Assembly: GCA_023101725.1 (NCBI GenBank)
Contig: JALJCO010001079.1
Coordinates: 62,001 to 126,000, forward strand
DNA from: Atherinomorus stipes
Taxonomy: Eukaryota > Chordata > Actinopteri > Atheriniformes > Atherinidae
Direction of reading: 5' to 3'
Length of the DNA: 64,000 nt
Shown: in pieces, positions 11,274-24,431 of the stretch
How positions within the stretch are numbered: position 1 is the first letter of the stretch
Layout of the letters: each line of letters begins with the position of its first letter
Position numbers and translations under genes: made by a program
Notes under the pieces: model-generated
Databases searched by the model: none
The model's input: only the letters and a program-made list of their open reading frames with translations
Told to the model about the DNA's origin: nothing

Positions 11274-12555
11274 AGTGGAGGAGGGGGAGGAGGAGGAGCA
11301 GGGGGCGGCTGGTGGATGACGGAAAGTATGATGGAGATAAGGAAAAGGCAGAGAGAGGGGGGTGAAGAGGAAAAGGACATAAAACGAGATGGTGATAAAA
11401 GGAAACAATGAAGAGAGAAGACTGGGATGTGACATCAAACTTCTGTTTGGGACACTGCAGAGGGAGGAGGGATTCAGAAGGATGGGAGAGGATGGAGGAA
11501 TATGAGATTATACAAGGGTTGGATAAGGGAGCAGTTACGGTATGATAGAGAGTACGGCCAGCTTCTTCACTTCCCTCCCCCTTTCATCCATCCGTTTCCT
11601 CCCTCTGTTTTCCTCTGTGGCTTGACTGCAGCTTTGGACAGCCAAAACTTTTTTATTCTTTGCTGAAAGACGCAACTGATCATTTGTATAATCCACAGTG
11701 TTCTGAATCCCTCCTTCCCCCCTCACTCATTCATCCAGTCACTCATTCATCCATCAACATGAGTTTTGAAGAATGTTTCTTGAGGAACTGTTTCCCACTG
11801 TTCCCATTTCCTGTGGCCATATTTCTTGTGTTTTTTCTATTATGTGACGTAGATTGCACTGATTTTGGATCAGCTTCGACCCTTAAGCCAAACTAGAATT
11901 TTTTACAGGGAATATAGTAAACTGATCTTAAAATCAGGGCCTGAGGACTTGTTTGCCTTTCCTCTAAAGCTGCATTTCATGTTGATCATTATGTTCCCGA
12001 AATCCACAAGCCGGTCCGTTTCTCCTGCTGTCTACTAATCAGTCCTTGCATAATACCCTGCACATCACAGGTTTTAACTTTCAACCTTTTTCTGCTTAAG
12101 TTCTAGAAAAGGAAGGTTGAAAGAGAAGATGTGATGCGTACTTAAAAACGCCCACAACTTTTTCCAATTAAATATTTCCATTCTGAGTCTTTAAATTGAT
12201 GTCCATTTCCCTGTACTTTCCACAAAATATCAAGATTTGTGTGTGACACATAAATGTAACATTCTCCAGAAAATGCTTGTAGCAGTTACACTTAAAAAAA
12301 TAATGCAGCACACAAATTTGGACATGCATTATGAAAAGTTTTTATTTTGTGTTTAAAAGCCAAAAGATGTAAGCATTCCTAAGGAATTGAAGAGCTTTTT
12401 AAGGCCTTTGTTTGTGTTTCTCTGTAAGAAAAGAAGTAAGAGAAGCCGATTACCGCTCAGTGTGCTCTGATTGGACAGCTCTTCTGGCCTGAATAAAATT
12501 ATCAACCACATAAGCTTTGCTGAGATTCAAAATTTTAATCTCAGGAGGTTTAATC

Positions 12556-12558
<3 letters not shown>

Positions 12559-12602
<44 letters not shown>

Positions 12603-12612
12603 TATATATATA
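12559..12612. repeat. (TA)n(CA)n microsatellite
   Basis: About 54 bp of alternating TA with a short ACACACAC block towards the right. It creates the Tyr-Ile repeat frames seen on both strands, which are not genuine proteins. Confidence 0.95.
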
Positions 12613-14750
12613 CAGCAGCATGCAGCAGTAGTGCTGCATGCTGGGATTGGAGTGATCGCTCTTCTGTGCTTTCTGTTACCAGGAAAGATTTTGGTGTATC
12701 TCCAAACAATCAAAGTTATGAATTGGAGAAAGGAGACAAAAGATTTCTTTTTTTTTCAAATTTTTCGATGGACAGATTTCCCCCAAATTATTTAAGTAAA
12801 TAGATTTTATAACCTTCAGTTTGCTCATTTGAGGAAGTTGTTTGCAGTGGATTTTATGACTCATTGTGATAATGAATTACATTTGAATCTTGAAACTCCT
12901 GAAAAATGTATGTGGAGATGTTTAGCATTTGGCTACAAGGAGAAGAGTTGCACAAAGAGGGTTTTACAGACAAATCTTATAGTGTGAGAGTAGAAACCCT
13001 GTCCTAGAGTTAAAATTCAAGGTTTGTAGATAGAAAATACATCCTACAAACGAAAAACAATAGTATGGAGTCTAAACAAACTAACATACAATGCTAACTT
13101 TACATATTCCATTGATAACAGTAAATACACAACACAAAAATCCAAGTAGAGCCCAAAAAAAAAGGATTGGGTTTTTCATATTCTAAAAAAAGGAAATGCA
13201 TTTTTACATTTTGATCATTAGTCAAATATTTACTAAATAAAACAATGATATGACGCTAAAAACAAACTAGCTAGGCAAACGGCTTGTTTAAACCAAGCTA
13301 AACATCTAAGATGTGAACTCATAAACTACAGAAATGAAATAGTTTGGTCACCTTCCAGATGCAGAGTAACATTTCTGAATCGTGTAACTTCAACTTTCAT
13401 AGTGACTTTCATCCTACTAATCATGCAGTTGAGCTGCTAGCATAGATGCTAGCATAGTATCCATGCCAACAGGAGAGGAAGTGAGTCAAACTAGCTATAA
13501 CTGATAAGCTATAACTGATTAAACTATGAGCTGAATGTCCATTAATCCCAGCTGGTCCTTCTAAAAGTATCTAGTTAGTGCCAATTTATATTAGCAGCCC
13601 AGTAGCTGGTCTCCAGGGATGATGCATTTTTAAGATGAAGGCAGAAGAGTTAGCTAGCGAGATGTCAGATGCACAGCTAGCATGGTTATATTATTCAAGG
13701 CTAATAGGCTAATTCATAACATAACAGTGCACGTTTGGCTCTTCTCAGCATTGCAGAAGTTTTTTAGACCCACCAATAAAATCCTGAACAGAAAATCAAC
13801 AAGAAAAAAAACCCTGCTTTGTTTTTGGCCCAGGTTTGTAATCCAGGACAGTATGATTCTATTTTTCTGCAATCTTTCACATGTGACATAGACTATCTAA
13901 ATTAAAGTCTTATTAATTACTAACTGCACATGATATAGCAGGAATTTCACATGAACAAATAACTGCTAAATGTAAAATAAATACAATAAATGGTTTGAAG
14001 TGACATGAAGCACTTTTTTGTAACTGTTGAGAGCAACTGCCTGATGAACCCAATATTCTCTATCAATGCTCATCACACAGCAGGAACTTGCTCTCATTGT
14101 TTTTGCCATCTCTCTTGTTTACATCCAGTCATTCAAATCAATTCATCCTCCACACATTTACCCACCCCTCTCTCCCCCCATCGACACTTGTTTTTGAGCC
14201 AGCCATCCTTCTCTAGGATCCTTTTCTCTCTTCAATGATGCTGTTAACTCATAAATGCAGATTTCTTGCTTTTAATTTTTGCACACCTCTGTCAATCTCA
14301 CATTCCCGTCCTCCTTTCCTAACAGTCCTGTAGGATCCCCCTTTCTTTCCCACTCATGCTCATGTTTGTATTCTATCTGCTGCTGTACTCCTTTGCCCCC
14401 CAGCACGGATCCTTCCCTGCATTTCCTCATGTTGGACTGTGGACGCTGGACCCTACAACCATGAACTTTATATATAAATATATATCTATATCTATACATC
14501 TAGATAGAGATATATATGATTATATATTATATACACGCAATGGATATATAAATATATCGAAATCTAAGCCACTGTTTCTATTCTGGTATTATGATGAAAA
14601 TAATGGTAATACTAGTACTGAAAACTGAATCTGATCGATGACTATAATATCTGTATTTCCGTATTTCAGTGTTATATAAAAGGAAAAATATTCTAAAAGA
14701 AATCTGCTAGTGATTGTGTGGAAATCTGAGGCTGCCATTCTGTTCTTCTG

Positions 14751-14756
14751 ATTAAA
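14751..14756 (+). terminator. Candidate poly(A) signal ATTAAA
   Basis: ATTAAA is followed within 30 bp by a T/GT-rich stretch (CTTCTTGTTTTTGTTTTGAG), a plausible cleavage and polyadenylation context for the upstream cbln1 transcript. Position-only evidence. Confidence 0.3.
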
Positions 14757-14990
14757 AACATGCTTCTTGTTTTTGTTTTGAGTCGAACCAAGTTGTGGCT
14801 GTACAGCTGAGACTACTACTTGTGTATAAATGATAGCTTAAAAAGACTTTTAATATTATGATTATTCCTATTATTATTATGACTGTAAAAACAGGATATT
14901 TAGACTATGACCATATTATTTGATTAATCAAACAAATCAATTTATCTACTGTTTTTTTTATTATTATTATTCCTTTGCTCTGAAGAAATC

Positions 14991-14996
14991 AATAAA
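14991..14996 (+). terminator. Candidate poly(A) signal AATAAA
   Basis: AATAAA sits in GAAGAAATCAATAAAACTA, followed by T-rich sequence and, about 115 bp later, a strong GT-rich block at 15105-15148. It could end the longest cbln1 transcript. Confidence 0.35.
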
Positions 14997-15169
14997 ACTA
15001 AATGGTACTTTTATTTTTCTTAAACTTATAAAAGTCTGTCCTGGTAGTTTCTTTGTTTTAAAGCTGGCATAACTTCTGAAAACAAGCAGAAGCATGCACA
15101 GCCTCAGGTGTGTTTCAGTGTGTGTGGGTGGGCGGTGTGTGTGTGTCACTTGTGCATTGTATCCATAAA

Positions 15170-15640
15170 TCCAGTCAATTTAGTTCCTTTCTTCTGCAGT
15201 TCTTCTGTCCTCTTTTCTCTTTCCCCTGGCCCCTCTTAACTTTCCGTCTCGCTCTTTCTTTTCCATTTATTTACTCTTTGTTTTATTCGGATGCTCACAC
15301 ACCCCCTCGCTCTGTCTTCCTCTCTGTCTTTCTTTGCTTCTCCACTCTGTTGGTTTTTAAGGTTTTGTGGATCGTTTCTCTCCAGACTTTAATGAGCTCC
15401 GGGGGAAAATTAGTGCTGGAATAACAAGCAAACACAAACATTATCTCCCCTCCTTCCTCTCGCTCTTCGTACTTTTGCTCTTCTTCTTTTGCCTTTTTGT
15501 CTGATTTCACATTTTCTCTTCATGTCTTGTTTTGCTGCCTTCCCTCTTTCTTAAGTCTTTTCTCCAACCTTGCTCTCTTTCCAGGTCTACAACTTCCTGT
15601 TCTGTCCTTCTTTTTAGACCCATCTACCTGGCTTCGACAT
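15170..15640. repeat. Pyrimidine-rich low-complexity tract
   Basis: A roughly 450-bp plus-strand C/T-rich stretch (TCTTTCCCCTGG, TTCCTCTCTGTC and similar). It yields leucine/serine/phenylalanine-rich frames on the plus strand and lysine/glutamate-rich ones on the minus strand, which are compositional artefacts. Confidence 0.7.
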
Positions 15641-16324
15641 CCCCCTTTGAATTTTTCTTCTCTCTCAAACTTAAGGTTCGCTGTAGCTGCCAAATTTATT
15701 CTAGTTAACTTTCCCACTCTTAATAATTTTGGAAAAGGTGGATTCATGTTATTCCAGAAGCTTTTAAAATTCTCTTCTCTGCTGTTTGTCTCTTTCACTG
15801 TTTGGTAAAGAGGCAAAACCATCATTGGGTACTTGCAGACATGATATTAAAAAGTCATGACTGGTTCTGGGCTTGATTTATTTTTTTTTTTATCTTTGAG
15901 GTTTTCTTTTGTTCAACTGAAATGACTTGGTTAAAGTCGAGAAGGATTTCCGTAAAAAAAAAATTAATATCATCCACTCAGTGAGCACTGAGATGCTGTG
16001 AATTTTGCTGTCCTTCCTTTACCTAGAGATTCATTATTCAAAGATGCTCCGTTTTGCCAGTTTTGTTTACTATTCTGATTGAACCCCTGGCTACCTGGCT
16101 GAGCTCAGAACAAGACTTTGAAGGTACCACATACTTACAGTATAAAACACGGGGGCAACTTTTCGAATATCCCTTCTCCAAAACACCTGAATAAAATGAA
16201 CGGCTCACCACCAGGCCTCTGCAGAGCTTAATGACATGCACATGAGGTCATTCAGCTATTTATTTCAGGTGTGCCGGAGAAGGGGCGCTCAAAAAATTGT
16301 AGGACAGCTCTTGAGGACTGGATG
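15641..16324. other. Non-coding, nothing recognised
   Basis: Mixed AT-rich sequence with no domain-bearing frame or identifiable repeat. Confidence 0.4.
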
Positions 16325-16347
16325 CCCCCCCCCCCCCCCCCCCCCCC
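16325..16347. repeat. Poly(C) run of 23
   Basis: An uninterrupted run of C on the plus strand. Its length in the assembly may be unreliable. Confidence 0.9.
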
Positions 16348-19300
16348 GCACATTAAGGGCCAATTCCAATAACTATCTTAACCCTCAATCTTAACTCCCA
16401 GGCTTAACCCTCATTGTAGTAGCCCTCAAAACTAAGTGTTAAGGGTTATTTTGTGACTTAGAAATGGGACACCTTTTAAATGCAGATACGTGTTCATACT
16501 GTGGGGGGCACCATTACGCCTAAGTGCGTTCAGTCTGTCAATTCAGAAGAAGAAGAAGAATTTACTTTATTTACATTTTTTTGCACTGTTAACCCCGTCT
16601 AATCAAAAGCCAGAACCGCAGCCACCATGGACATATTCAACTGTCACCGCATACCACGGCTTATTGGAAGGTAAACACCAGCTATAACGAAAGTTACGTG
16701 GGTAACTGTGGTTCTGTCAATTCCTGGATGATGGCAGTCAGCTGACCTACACGCAGGGCTTAAAGTTTTCCGGCACCGTGCCGGATTTCCGGCGTGTGGC
16801 AATTTTGCGGGGAGTCGAGAAAAAAAAATAGACAAACTTCACAGTAACAACTCGATACAGTAAGATAGTAAAAAGTTGTCTATAATCCCACATTATAAAT
16901 GGTCATGTTGAAGGCCCTGTACCTGATTTTATTTTAATCTCTTTCAGAGAAATGCTTTCTACACGGTATAATGTGTGTTAAAAGAGATAATTTCATAAAA
17001 ATAAATCACTCATTGGTTGCGTATATGCATGAATCCAGGCCTTTTTAGTTTAGGTTTCTAAGGATGGTGTGACGCTCTCCTCATGCCAATGCTGTTCGTT
17101 CTACATAAGTTTTGGTTTCCTATCAGCCACTCGCAGCGTTTTCTAATGAGAAGCGCCCTCCTCTCTCACGTGCACGGCAGCACTTGTAAACAGAACCGCA
17201 TGGCGTCTGCCGAAGGGAAAGTGGCGATACCTCAGCAAAACAGCCTGTAAGCATAAAAACTGAGGAGGAGAGAGGCTTGAAACGCAGGAGAGACCAAAGA
17301 AGGAATAAAGTTCGTGTTCTCGGTGGATTGTACTGAAGGTAGAGAACAGCTGGACGCCTCGGACTGAATGTGGACTCAAAGTCCGCCTGGACAGGTATTT
17401 TTTTCAATAACTTTCCTCTCAGTAACATTTACGTCCTCGGGTGCTGGCGCTTCCTCTGCTGGTCTACCGTATATAATAGTGATATTTACAACATAACATG
17501 ACGAAGCCTTACATCACTGCTACTAGAAGGGGCTGGTTAGAAACTTTATCAGGCTGTCATGTTGTAACGTCGCCTATAACATAACTCATAACTGTGCATC
17601 TGTGTACATAACTGTAGTTACGGTAAACTACCGGTTATGGTAGAAAATGTAATTTAGCTGATCCGCAGCCATTTACTGCAACCAGAACAGTCATTTCACT
17701 GGAAGATGCAAGTTTTCTCTGGAGAGTTTCTTTGTGCACGAGTATGAAACGTGCACGCTATTTCGTGCATGTTGAGTGGGAGGAGAGAAAAATAAGAGTA
17801 GGAGCGTTTCTCACTGGGAGAAACAGTTAGGGGCGGGGCTTACAGTTCAAACTACACTCTTCACCTCGCTCACGGTTCACAAATGTGCAAAATCAGATAT
17901 AGCGCCTTTAATCTACCAATGGTATAAGAACAATGCATTTTGGCGCTCATCAGAGCGCATTTTTACCCAATCGCAAGTCGAGCAGGGTGGTTAGATGATG
18001 ATCCAGATCCAGTTGCAGCTGAGATCCAGCAGTCGCGGCAGTGAACGGCTGCTTGCAAACGTCAGCTATGGAACATCATATCATGAAGTCTGTTTATGAA
18101 GCGGTCCTGACCAATAAAGGACTTGAAAATAATTGGCGTTGGGCGTGGATGGAGGAACTAGAGATGGCAGGGATTGAAGAACTACAGGTGACAGCCTTGG
18201 AGTAGTTTGTGCAAGAAACCGAGGGAGCGCACGTAGTCGCTTTTCCAGAGACTCACAGGCTGGACTTGGACTCGCAGTTTCAAACTCGTGAACAGTGTTT
18301 TCATTTTTTCTTTCTTCCTTTTTTTTTTTAAGAGAACTTGTTTATTTTGTCATGATCTCTGTCTGATCGCGCGCCTGCCGTGCGTGTTGACAGAGACAAC
18401 ACACAGACACGCAACCCTCGCACACACAAACAGCAGCACCGTGAGCACGTCTGGTGCTGCTGCATGGCTGTAACCTTGGACATTAAAAACTGAACAAAAG
18501 TGACATACATGAGAGCAGCAGCTGCATCGTCTGTGGTATCAAATTTGAGATGCTGGATCCTCCACATCCACATACCTGAACAGGTTAGTCGCTGTAATAT
18601 GAAAGCTAAATGTTAGTAGGCTATGTTAGCAATGAGCTTAGCGCGCTAGCGGCATAAACGTGAGCTTGTTGATATCTTTAGTTCATACTACAGTGATGTT
18701 AACTCCGTCAGATGACAACGAATGTGTTCTGGAGAAGAATGAGATGTTTACTGGACAGTTTCCATAAACTGTGACTGCTGTGATGACATTAAACTGGGAC
18801 CAAACGGGGTCCAACAGCGCAGTTTACTGAGTCCGTTTATTAGAACAGCTGTTGCTCGTTTAGAAATAGTAATGGTTAGCAAGGAATAGTTCGTAAAACT
18901 GCTAGTAGAGGGTCTAAATTAATAAAAATATTGAGACTTTTTCAGTTTTTTTTTTTTCAAAAGTATATCTGCTATACTGAGCTCGCACAGTTATCTAAAG
19001 CTTAACATTTTTTTTCCTCATGCACAAGAAGGGATAACATCTGTCCTGCAGGTTTTGACATGTAACTGAGTCAAACTATTAATGGTCATTAAGAGGCTTG
19101 TGCAGAACTTGACATCAAACTGTCATGTGGATCAGGTATTGCAGCAGGGAAACCTCTAAAACCTGCAGGTGGTGATCCTGCACTAAGATGCAGCTTAGTC
19201 ACCTCTCCACATTCAGAAAAAATGCTAGTTTAGAGCATTTTTGTACATATTAATAGGGCCGTTGGACGCACCGGTGCGTCCAGATTGCATGTCCGATTTA

Positions 19301-21337
19301 ACATGACGTAGCAGCTAAACGGAGCGACAGTAGAGACACCATTCCAACTTCTATTGGTGAGGTTGTGCTGAAAAGAATGACCAAACATGCAGATAAACTA
19401 ATTTATATATAGTATAGTATATGGAGAGTATTTTGTTTCTTTATCATTTAATCAAATAAAAAAGATTTGAAACCAAAAAAGAGATTTTAAAGCAAAAAAG
19501 TAAGTAGCAATCAAAAAAAAAAATTTTTGAGAACAAAACGAAACAGGTTGCATTTGAAAAATAAAAATATGAAACATAATATTTCTTCAACTTTAATCAA
19601 AAATAATGTTTGAAATAAGAAACAACTATTTTGTTTATGAATCAGTCCTTTTTTATTTCAAGTTTTAAAAAAATTGGTTGCAAATCAGTCTTCTTTGCTT
19701 TCAAGTTAAAAACTTTTGGTTGCAAATCTTAAAGTTTTGCTTGCGAAGTCAAGTGCACTTGATGGGCGGGGCCTACGCTGGTGGATGAGAGACGTGTTTC
19801 TATTGGTTGGTGTGACCTGGCTCCAGCCTTCCACATCACAGTCGTTTCTCATGCCTGCTGTGCTGCTTGGAGCTAAGTTGTTAGCCTGTAGCTCTGCAAC
19901 GTTTCCCATAAATAATGAATTGCGCTAAATATCGTTGGTTACAGCTGCTGTACATTCACATCATCACCACGATGAATTATAACGCTCGGCTGCTGCAAAC
20001 ACTGATTATCAGCGACATGGCCGTCTCTGCTGGTCACGGTCTGAGCTCAGTAGCCACTGAGTGAGAAACATGTACAACGTAGGCTGTGATTACACATATG
20101 GTCATAATATCTGTATCTTAATATCACGGAGTGATCGGACTGTAGCCTATGTGAGAGCCTGGGAGTGGTAGTGGGCTGTATGAGATTGCGACCCTACCCC
20201 TAGAGAGGGGAGTGATTGAGAAGCGGTGTGGCAGGTACTCGGGACGCTGAGAGCATCAAGCGGGCAGGAGGGGCAGATCCTGGTTGGTGCGGAGCGGAGT
20301 CCGTCGTGGGGCCACGAGAGGACATCCAGCAGTACGAGTCCAGCAGGACGAGTAAACAGCGACGCACCGTTGTGGACGAGAGCGCAGGACAATCCTCCTC
20401 TCTGTTTATAAAATATATGGTCGTAGTTGTGCTGCTTTGCTTGGTTTTAATGTTCTTTTTATTTGCTGAGGCGTGTGATCGGAAAATTTAAGGCGGTTCT
20501 GCCTGACCAGCCCGCTCAGCTTTCACCGGCCTGTTGAGAGACGGTCGTGCCACACCAGCGGTAAGAGAGAGACGCCCTGTCGGAGCGGAGCGTTTGAGGA
20601 CCATCTCTCTTCAGTCAGGAATTTTCCTTTAGGTCAACCTGGGAACATTAACCACTGAATATGGTGCCAGTTATAGCGTATCCCGTTCTCACTACAGCTG
20701 TTCCAGTGTCAACAAACACATGTGGCAAATAATTTTACACACTGACGCATTTCTAACCAGCCAGCATTCCTGGTTTATACAGGAGCAGCTGACGGTCTGG
20801 TGTGCTTTTGACCTCTGAAATGTAGGCGATAGAAAAGCAACGCGAATTTCAGCACCATCAGCCCAAAAGACGCACCCTGCAGTAATAAACATCTTGATTA
20901 TCTTTTACATTTTCCATAGTATTTTGGTACATGTTAGAGCGCTCCTCCTGGGACCCAGGTGGAACATTGGAGCTCTCCATGTGACGCTTCAAACATAACA
21001 TAAATGAAATATATTAGACCTGTTATAACAGCATCTATTAATTACCCGTGTAAAATTTGGGGCTAACAGTGCTGAAATTGTAAATGTATTATGAATAAAA
21101 TAAATATAAATGATAAATAAATACAATAAATAAATGAAAAATATAAATATAGAAATAAATAAAAAAAATATATAAATGCTTATGAAGGAATGAAACAGAA
21201 CTATCATTAGATAACTGCAGCTACGGGAGATGACATCAGCCCGGTTGTCTTATACCATTAACGGCACAAGCACTTTATACAAGCTGTTATGTTGATAAAA
21301 CAACTACAGTAGCACCGAGAATAATGACCATTTTGTA
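16348..21337. other. Non-coding, mosaic of unidentified repeat-like sequence
   Basis: There is no recognisable gene. Local CpG-rich islands (around 17140-17460 and 17820-18280) and phrases such as GGGCTTAAAGTTTTCCGGCA at 16758-16777 look like transposon ends or interiors, but no matching opposite ends or target duplications were found. A 20-bp perfect palindrome lies at 19263-19282. The short frames here resemble no protein family. Confidence 0.4.
19263..19282. repeat. 20-bp perfect CpG-rich palindrome
   Basis: TGGACGCACCGGTGCGTCCA equals its own reverse complement. It is isolated in otherwise AT-rich surroundings. It could be a transposon end, a cruciform centre or a dimeric protein-binding site; nothing else supports a role. 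Confidence 0.6.
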
Positions 21338-21345
21338 ACGTTAAC

Positions 21346-22545
21346 TAGGGATGTATATCGTTAGGATTTTATCGATACCGATACCAATATCGATACTCCT
21401 TATCGATACCGGTATTTATCGATTCTCTTATTGATACTATAACATAATTTAGAGTAAATAATAAAGACATTACAAGATGTTACAAGATCTAGTGGTGGAG
21501 AATATTTGTTCAGATGATGTTGAAGAAGCCTGGACATAAAAGTGTGTGAAGGACCGCTGGGAAAATAAGGGAATTGTGTCCGTCTTATTCCATCACTGTG
21601 ATTATTTGACTGCGTAATGATAACTTGATGGTTAGGTAGATGTTCAAAAAGTATCAATAAGAGTATCGTTTGTCCAGAATCTTAACGGTACCCTGGTATC
21701 GTTAAAGGTGCCATGACATCAAATTTCACTTTTCTGGGGTTTTGGGGGTATAATATGATCTATTGTGCACTGATGAGGCCATGTGAGTGTCCAGAGTGAG
21801 AATCAAAGTTCCTGTTTATGGTCTGTCAGCTTTGTCTCTCTGCTCAGAAACAGTTGAATCAGACAGCAGGCTATCATTCTACGTAGTTCTATCATTCTAC
21901 GTAATTTAATTGCTCCAATAAGAGCACACTATCAAGTAAACAGCCCCCCCCGCCTCTCTCTCTCTCTCCTAACGGTTTATGCACCGTCCGCTCCCCCCTC
22001 CCCTCCTTGTCTGATTCAGCTGCATGTATGGAGCTAGTAGTAACTTCTGTGCAGTCAGGTCTGGATTTTCAAACAAATGGATTTAAAAGAAAACTTCTGC
22101 AGCAACACTGAGGGAGGCGACCACAACCTTGTCAGTACCTGTAAGTTTATTTATTTTCTAAATGCTGTCTTGTCTGATAAACGTAGCTCACACTATCTGA
22201 ACTGCCCATGTTGCTAACAGTTAGCCTTTAGCAAACTCCGACCGTAGCTTGACCTAGATTCTCCAAATAAGGTCATAGCGAAATAAGGTGTAGCCAATCA
22301 AAATGAAGTCAACGTGGTCTCCGGGTAAAGCTCCATATCATCACCCGACCCAACTGTATTACTGAGGAAGTGAGGTCTGGCGTTTCAAAACAATACTCCG
22401 CTGTAAAAAATGCCGTTTTTTTCTTTGGAGTATTTACATATAAAGTAATGCCAACAACATAAACTAGTTTTTAACTGTTATGTCATCACTCCTTTAAGAT
22501 TAGGAACCGGTACCAAACGATACCGGTACTCGGTATACATCCCTA
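21346..22545. mobile_element. hAT-type MITE with perfect 8-bp target duplication, carrying a nested element
   Basis: The left end TAGGGATGTATATCG and right end CGGTATACATCCCTA are inverted repeats. Both flanks are ACGTTAAC (21338-21345 and 22546-22553). The own sequence is an AT-rich series of GATACCGATA-type motifs at 21346-21701 and 22498-22545. The middle is a separate 788-bp TTAA-target element (21706-22493) inserted later. Confidence 0.85.
21706..22493 (+). mobile_element. 788-bp TTAA-target (piggyBac-like) non-autonomous element, copy 1, nested
   Basis: It is bounded by TTAA on both sides (21702-21705 and 22494-22497). Terminal inverted repeats are AGGTGCCATGACATC and, from the right end inverted, AGGAGTGATGACATAAC. 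A second copy in opposite orientation and of identical length is at 40777-41564, and a fragment is at 35096-35250. TTAA duplication suggests piggyBac-type transposition in trans, as there is no transposase frame inside. It sits inside the hAT-type element 21346-22545. Confidence 0.85.
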
Positions 22546-22553
22546 ACGTTAAC

Positions 22554-24191
22554 TAACTTAAACGATAGCAACATTGCCTTACCGCACTGGCCACCATTGA
22601 CAAAAGCTCGTAAAATAAAAATAAAAATGCAACAATGAGGTAACTAATCCATAACATGGGCCTAAAGTAAGAAAATACAATGGTTGTAACATTTATATCT
22701 CCATTAACAATGAAAATACTTAAGATTTGTAGCTCGCCTTCTTTGCCGCTTGCATTCTGGGTAGCTCTTACTCACAAGGGTGGTGTCGGAGAATCTCAGT
22801 ATTGAGGGCAATTCAGCCCTCACACTTGCCCCTTAACTTATGGGCATGAAAAATTTCCACCTTTTTCTGCCAGAAGTGGTGCAGTAATAGTGCGCTATTA
22901 CTGCATTATCACTGGCTGAACGATTTGTCCCGCGAATACGTCACCACGCATGGTGTCCAAACTTGGTGTGTGGATACGTCCTTGTTCCTGGCGTTCATTT
23001 ATGCTCTGAAATCATTTCCCATGGGCACACAGGCGTTTCTCTGTGCGACTGAATAAGCGGACAAGTAGCTGGTAAGTGGCAGGCAGTTGGCAGACAGGGA
23101 AGTTTTTCTCTAGTCTTCCGCTACAAAAATGTGTTTTAGAAGGCAATAATAGGCATAATGGAGTGTATAAATTGTCATTTTAATTTAAAAAAATAATAAT
23201 TAACGACAAAATTAACAATGAATTGTTGACCATTATGTTGCTAAAACACATTCGCTGCTCTCACACATAACAGTTCATACAGTGTTCACCTTTTGTCTTC
23301 TCTTTGACTCATGACTGACCCTCCTCATCATCACGTTCTCTTCTCACCTGCTCTTCTTATCTCATTATTTGCTCTTCTTTTTCTTCCTAATTTGTTTTCT
23401 TCTCTCCTATTTATTCTCTTTGCCTCATCACTTGTTCTCCTTTTCTCCTAATCATTTGTTCTCTTCTCCTCATTTGTTCTCATTTTCTCCTCATTTAATC
23501 TTTTATAGGTTTCGCAAATCAGAAACAGTGCTTTAATTAAACCTACAGTCCCTAAGAACATCTGAGTCCAGGTTTGAAAAGTCTACATTACACAGGACCT
23601 CCTTAATTTTGTCAGTAGAAAATTATTTGACTGGAATTGCCATTTAAGCCAAAATCGAAACAGAAGCTGGGAAAGGAGTTGCTGATAACTTCAGCCTCGT
23701 TTTTTATGTTGGGGGGTTTCATGTTGACTTTTTCATGTTGTTTTTAATGAGAAAAAAAGAGTCAACACTGTGATATCTTACCTTTTACTTTCCTGCTGAA
23801 AAGCTGAGGAGTTGTAACTGCTGCTTTCTCTCATATTTTCTGTCCATCACCGCGCTCATCATCTGCTGATACTTCTGACTGCTGCTCTTCTCTGCACATG
23901 CGCACACGGAGCTGACAAACTTACTGAAGCTTCGTCTGGCATCAAAGATGGGGGCTAATCGGACCTCGGACTTCACACACCACACCAACGGGAGCTAGAC
24001 TGGACCTTTGCACATTTGTGGTGCGTTCAAGTACTGGTAGAAAGCTGGGTCATTTGGTTTTTCTTTTTTAAAAAGGTGGTTAAACAGTAAATTCATACCC
24101 AGGGCTAGACTCAAAACATACGGGGCTGAAGCCCCAGGAAAATTGGCTGGCGAAGCCACTGTGCAGCATTAAAATAAATTTTGATGGATTG

Positions 24192-24226
<35 letters not shown>

Positions 24227-24431
24227 TCCTATGACCTCATTATTTTTCTTTAATCTTTAGACAAGTAGGGACCTGAAACAGACTAATGCTCGGTTTTAAC
24301 TGCAGCAAGTCGTAACCATGTCTTGAGCAGCTGCCACGTGATTGGCTGATTGGATATTTGTGTTAACAAGCAGCTGAACAGGTGGAGCTGATAAAGTGGC
24401 TGGTGAGTGTATATCTTTAAGTGCAAGGTGT
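22554..24431. other. Non-coding, with a pyrimidine-rich tract and poly(A)
   Basis: It holds a CTCTTCT-rich low-complexity tract at about 23295-23510 and a 30-base poly(A) at 24192-24221. The phrase CAGGGCTAGACTC at 24101-24113 looks like the left end of a hAT-type element, but no right end was found. No gene is recognisable. Confidence 0.4.
24192..24221 (+). repeat. Poly(A) run of about 30
   Basis: An uninterrupted A run following GATGGATTG. It may be the tail of a retroposed sequence, but no parent transcript is recognisable upstream. Confidence 0.85.

Larger units (their letters stand above)
11274..15010 (+). other. Probable cbln1 3' UTR and downstream flank
   Basis: It begins with a purine-rich GGAGGAGGGGGAGGAGG tract directly after the stop codon. 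No splice-bounded coding frame is visible. It contains a TA/CA microsatellite at 12559-12612 and long AT-rich stretches. The 3' UTR length is inferred from possible poly(A) signals at 14751 and 14991; earlier ends are equally possible. Confidence 0.45.

Noticed and set aside
12450..12803. Tyr-Ile repeat proteins
   Set aside because: Produced by the TA/CA microsatellite.
16325..16347. Poly(C) tract as a functional element
   Set aside because: Homopolymer runs of this type are common and prone to assembly error; no flanking signal.
16348..22860. One giant transposon from GGGCCAATTCC at 16358 to a GAGGGCAATTC-type end near 22810
   Set aside because: The two motifs are not convincing inverted partners and no target duplication was found.
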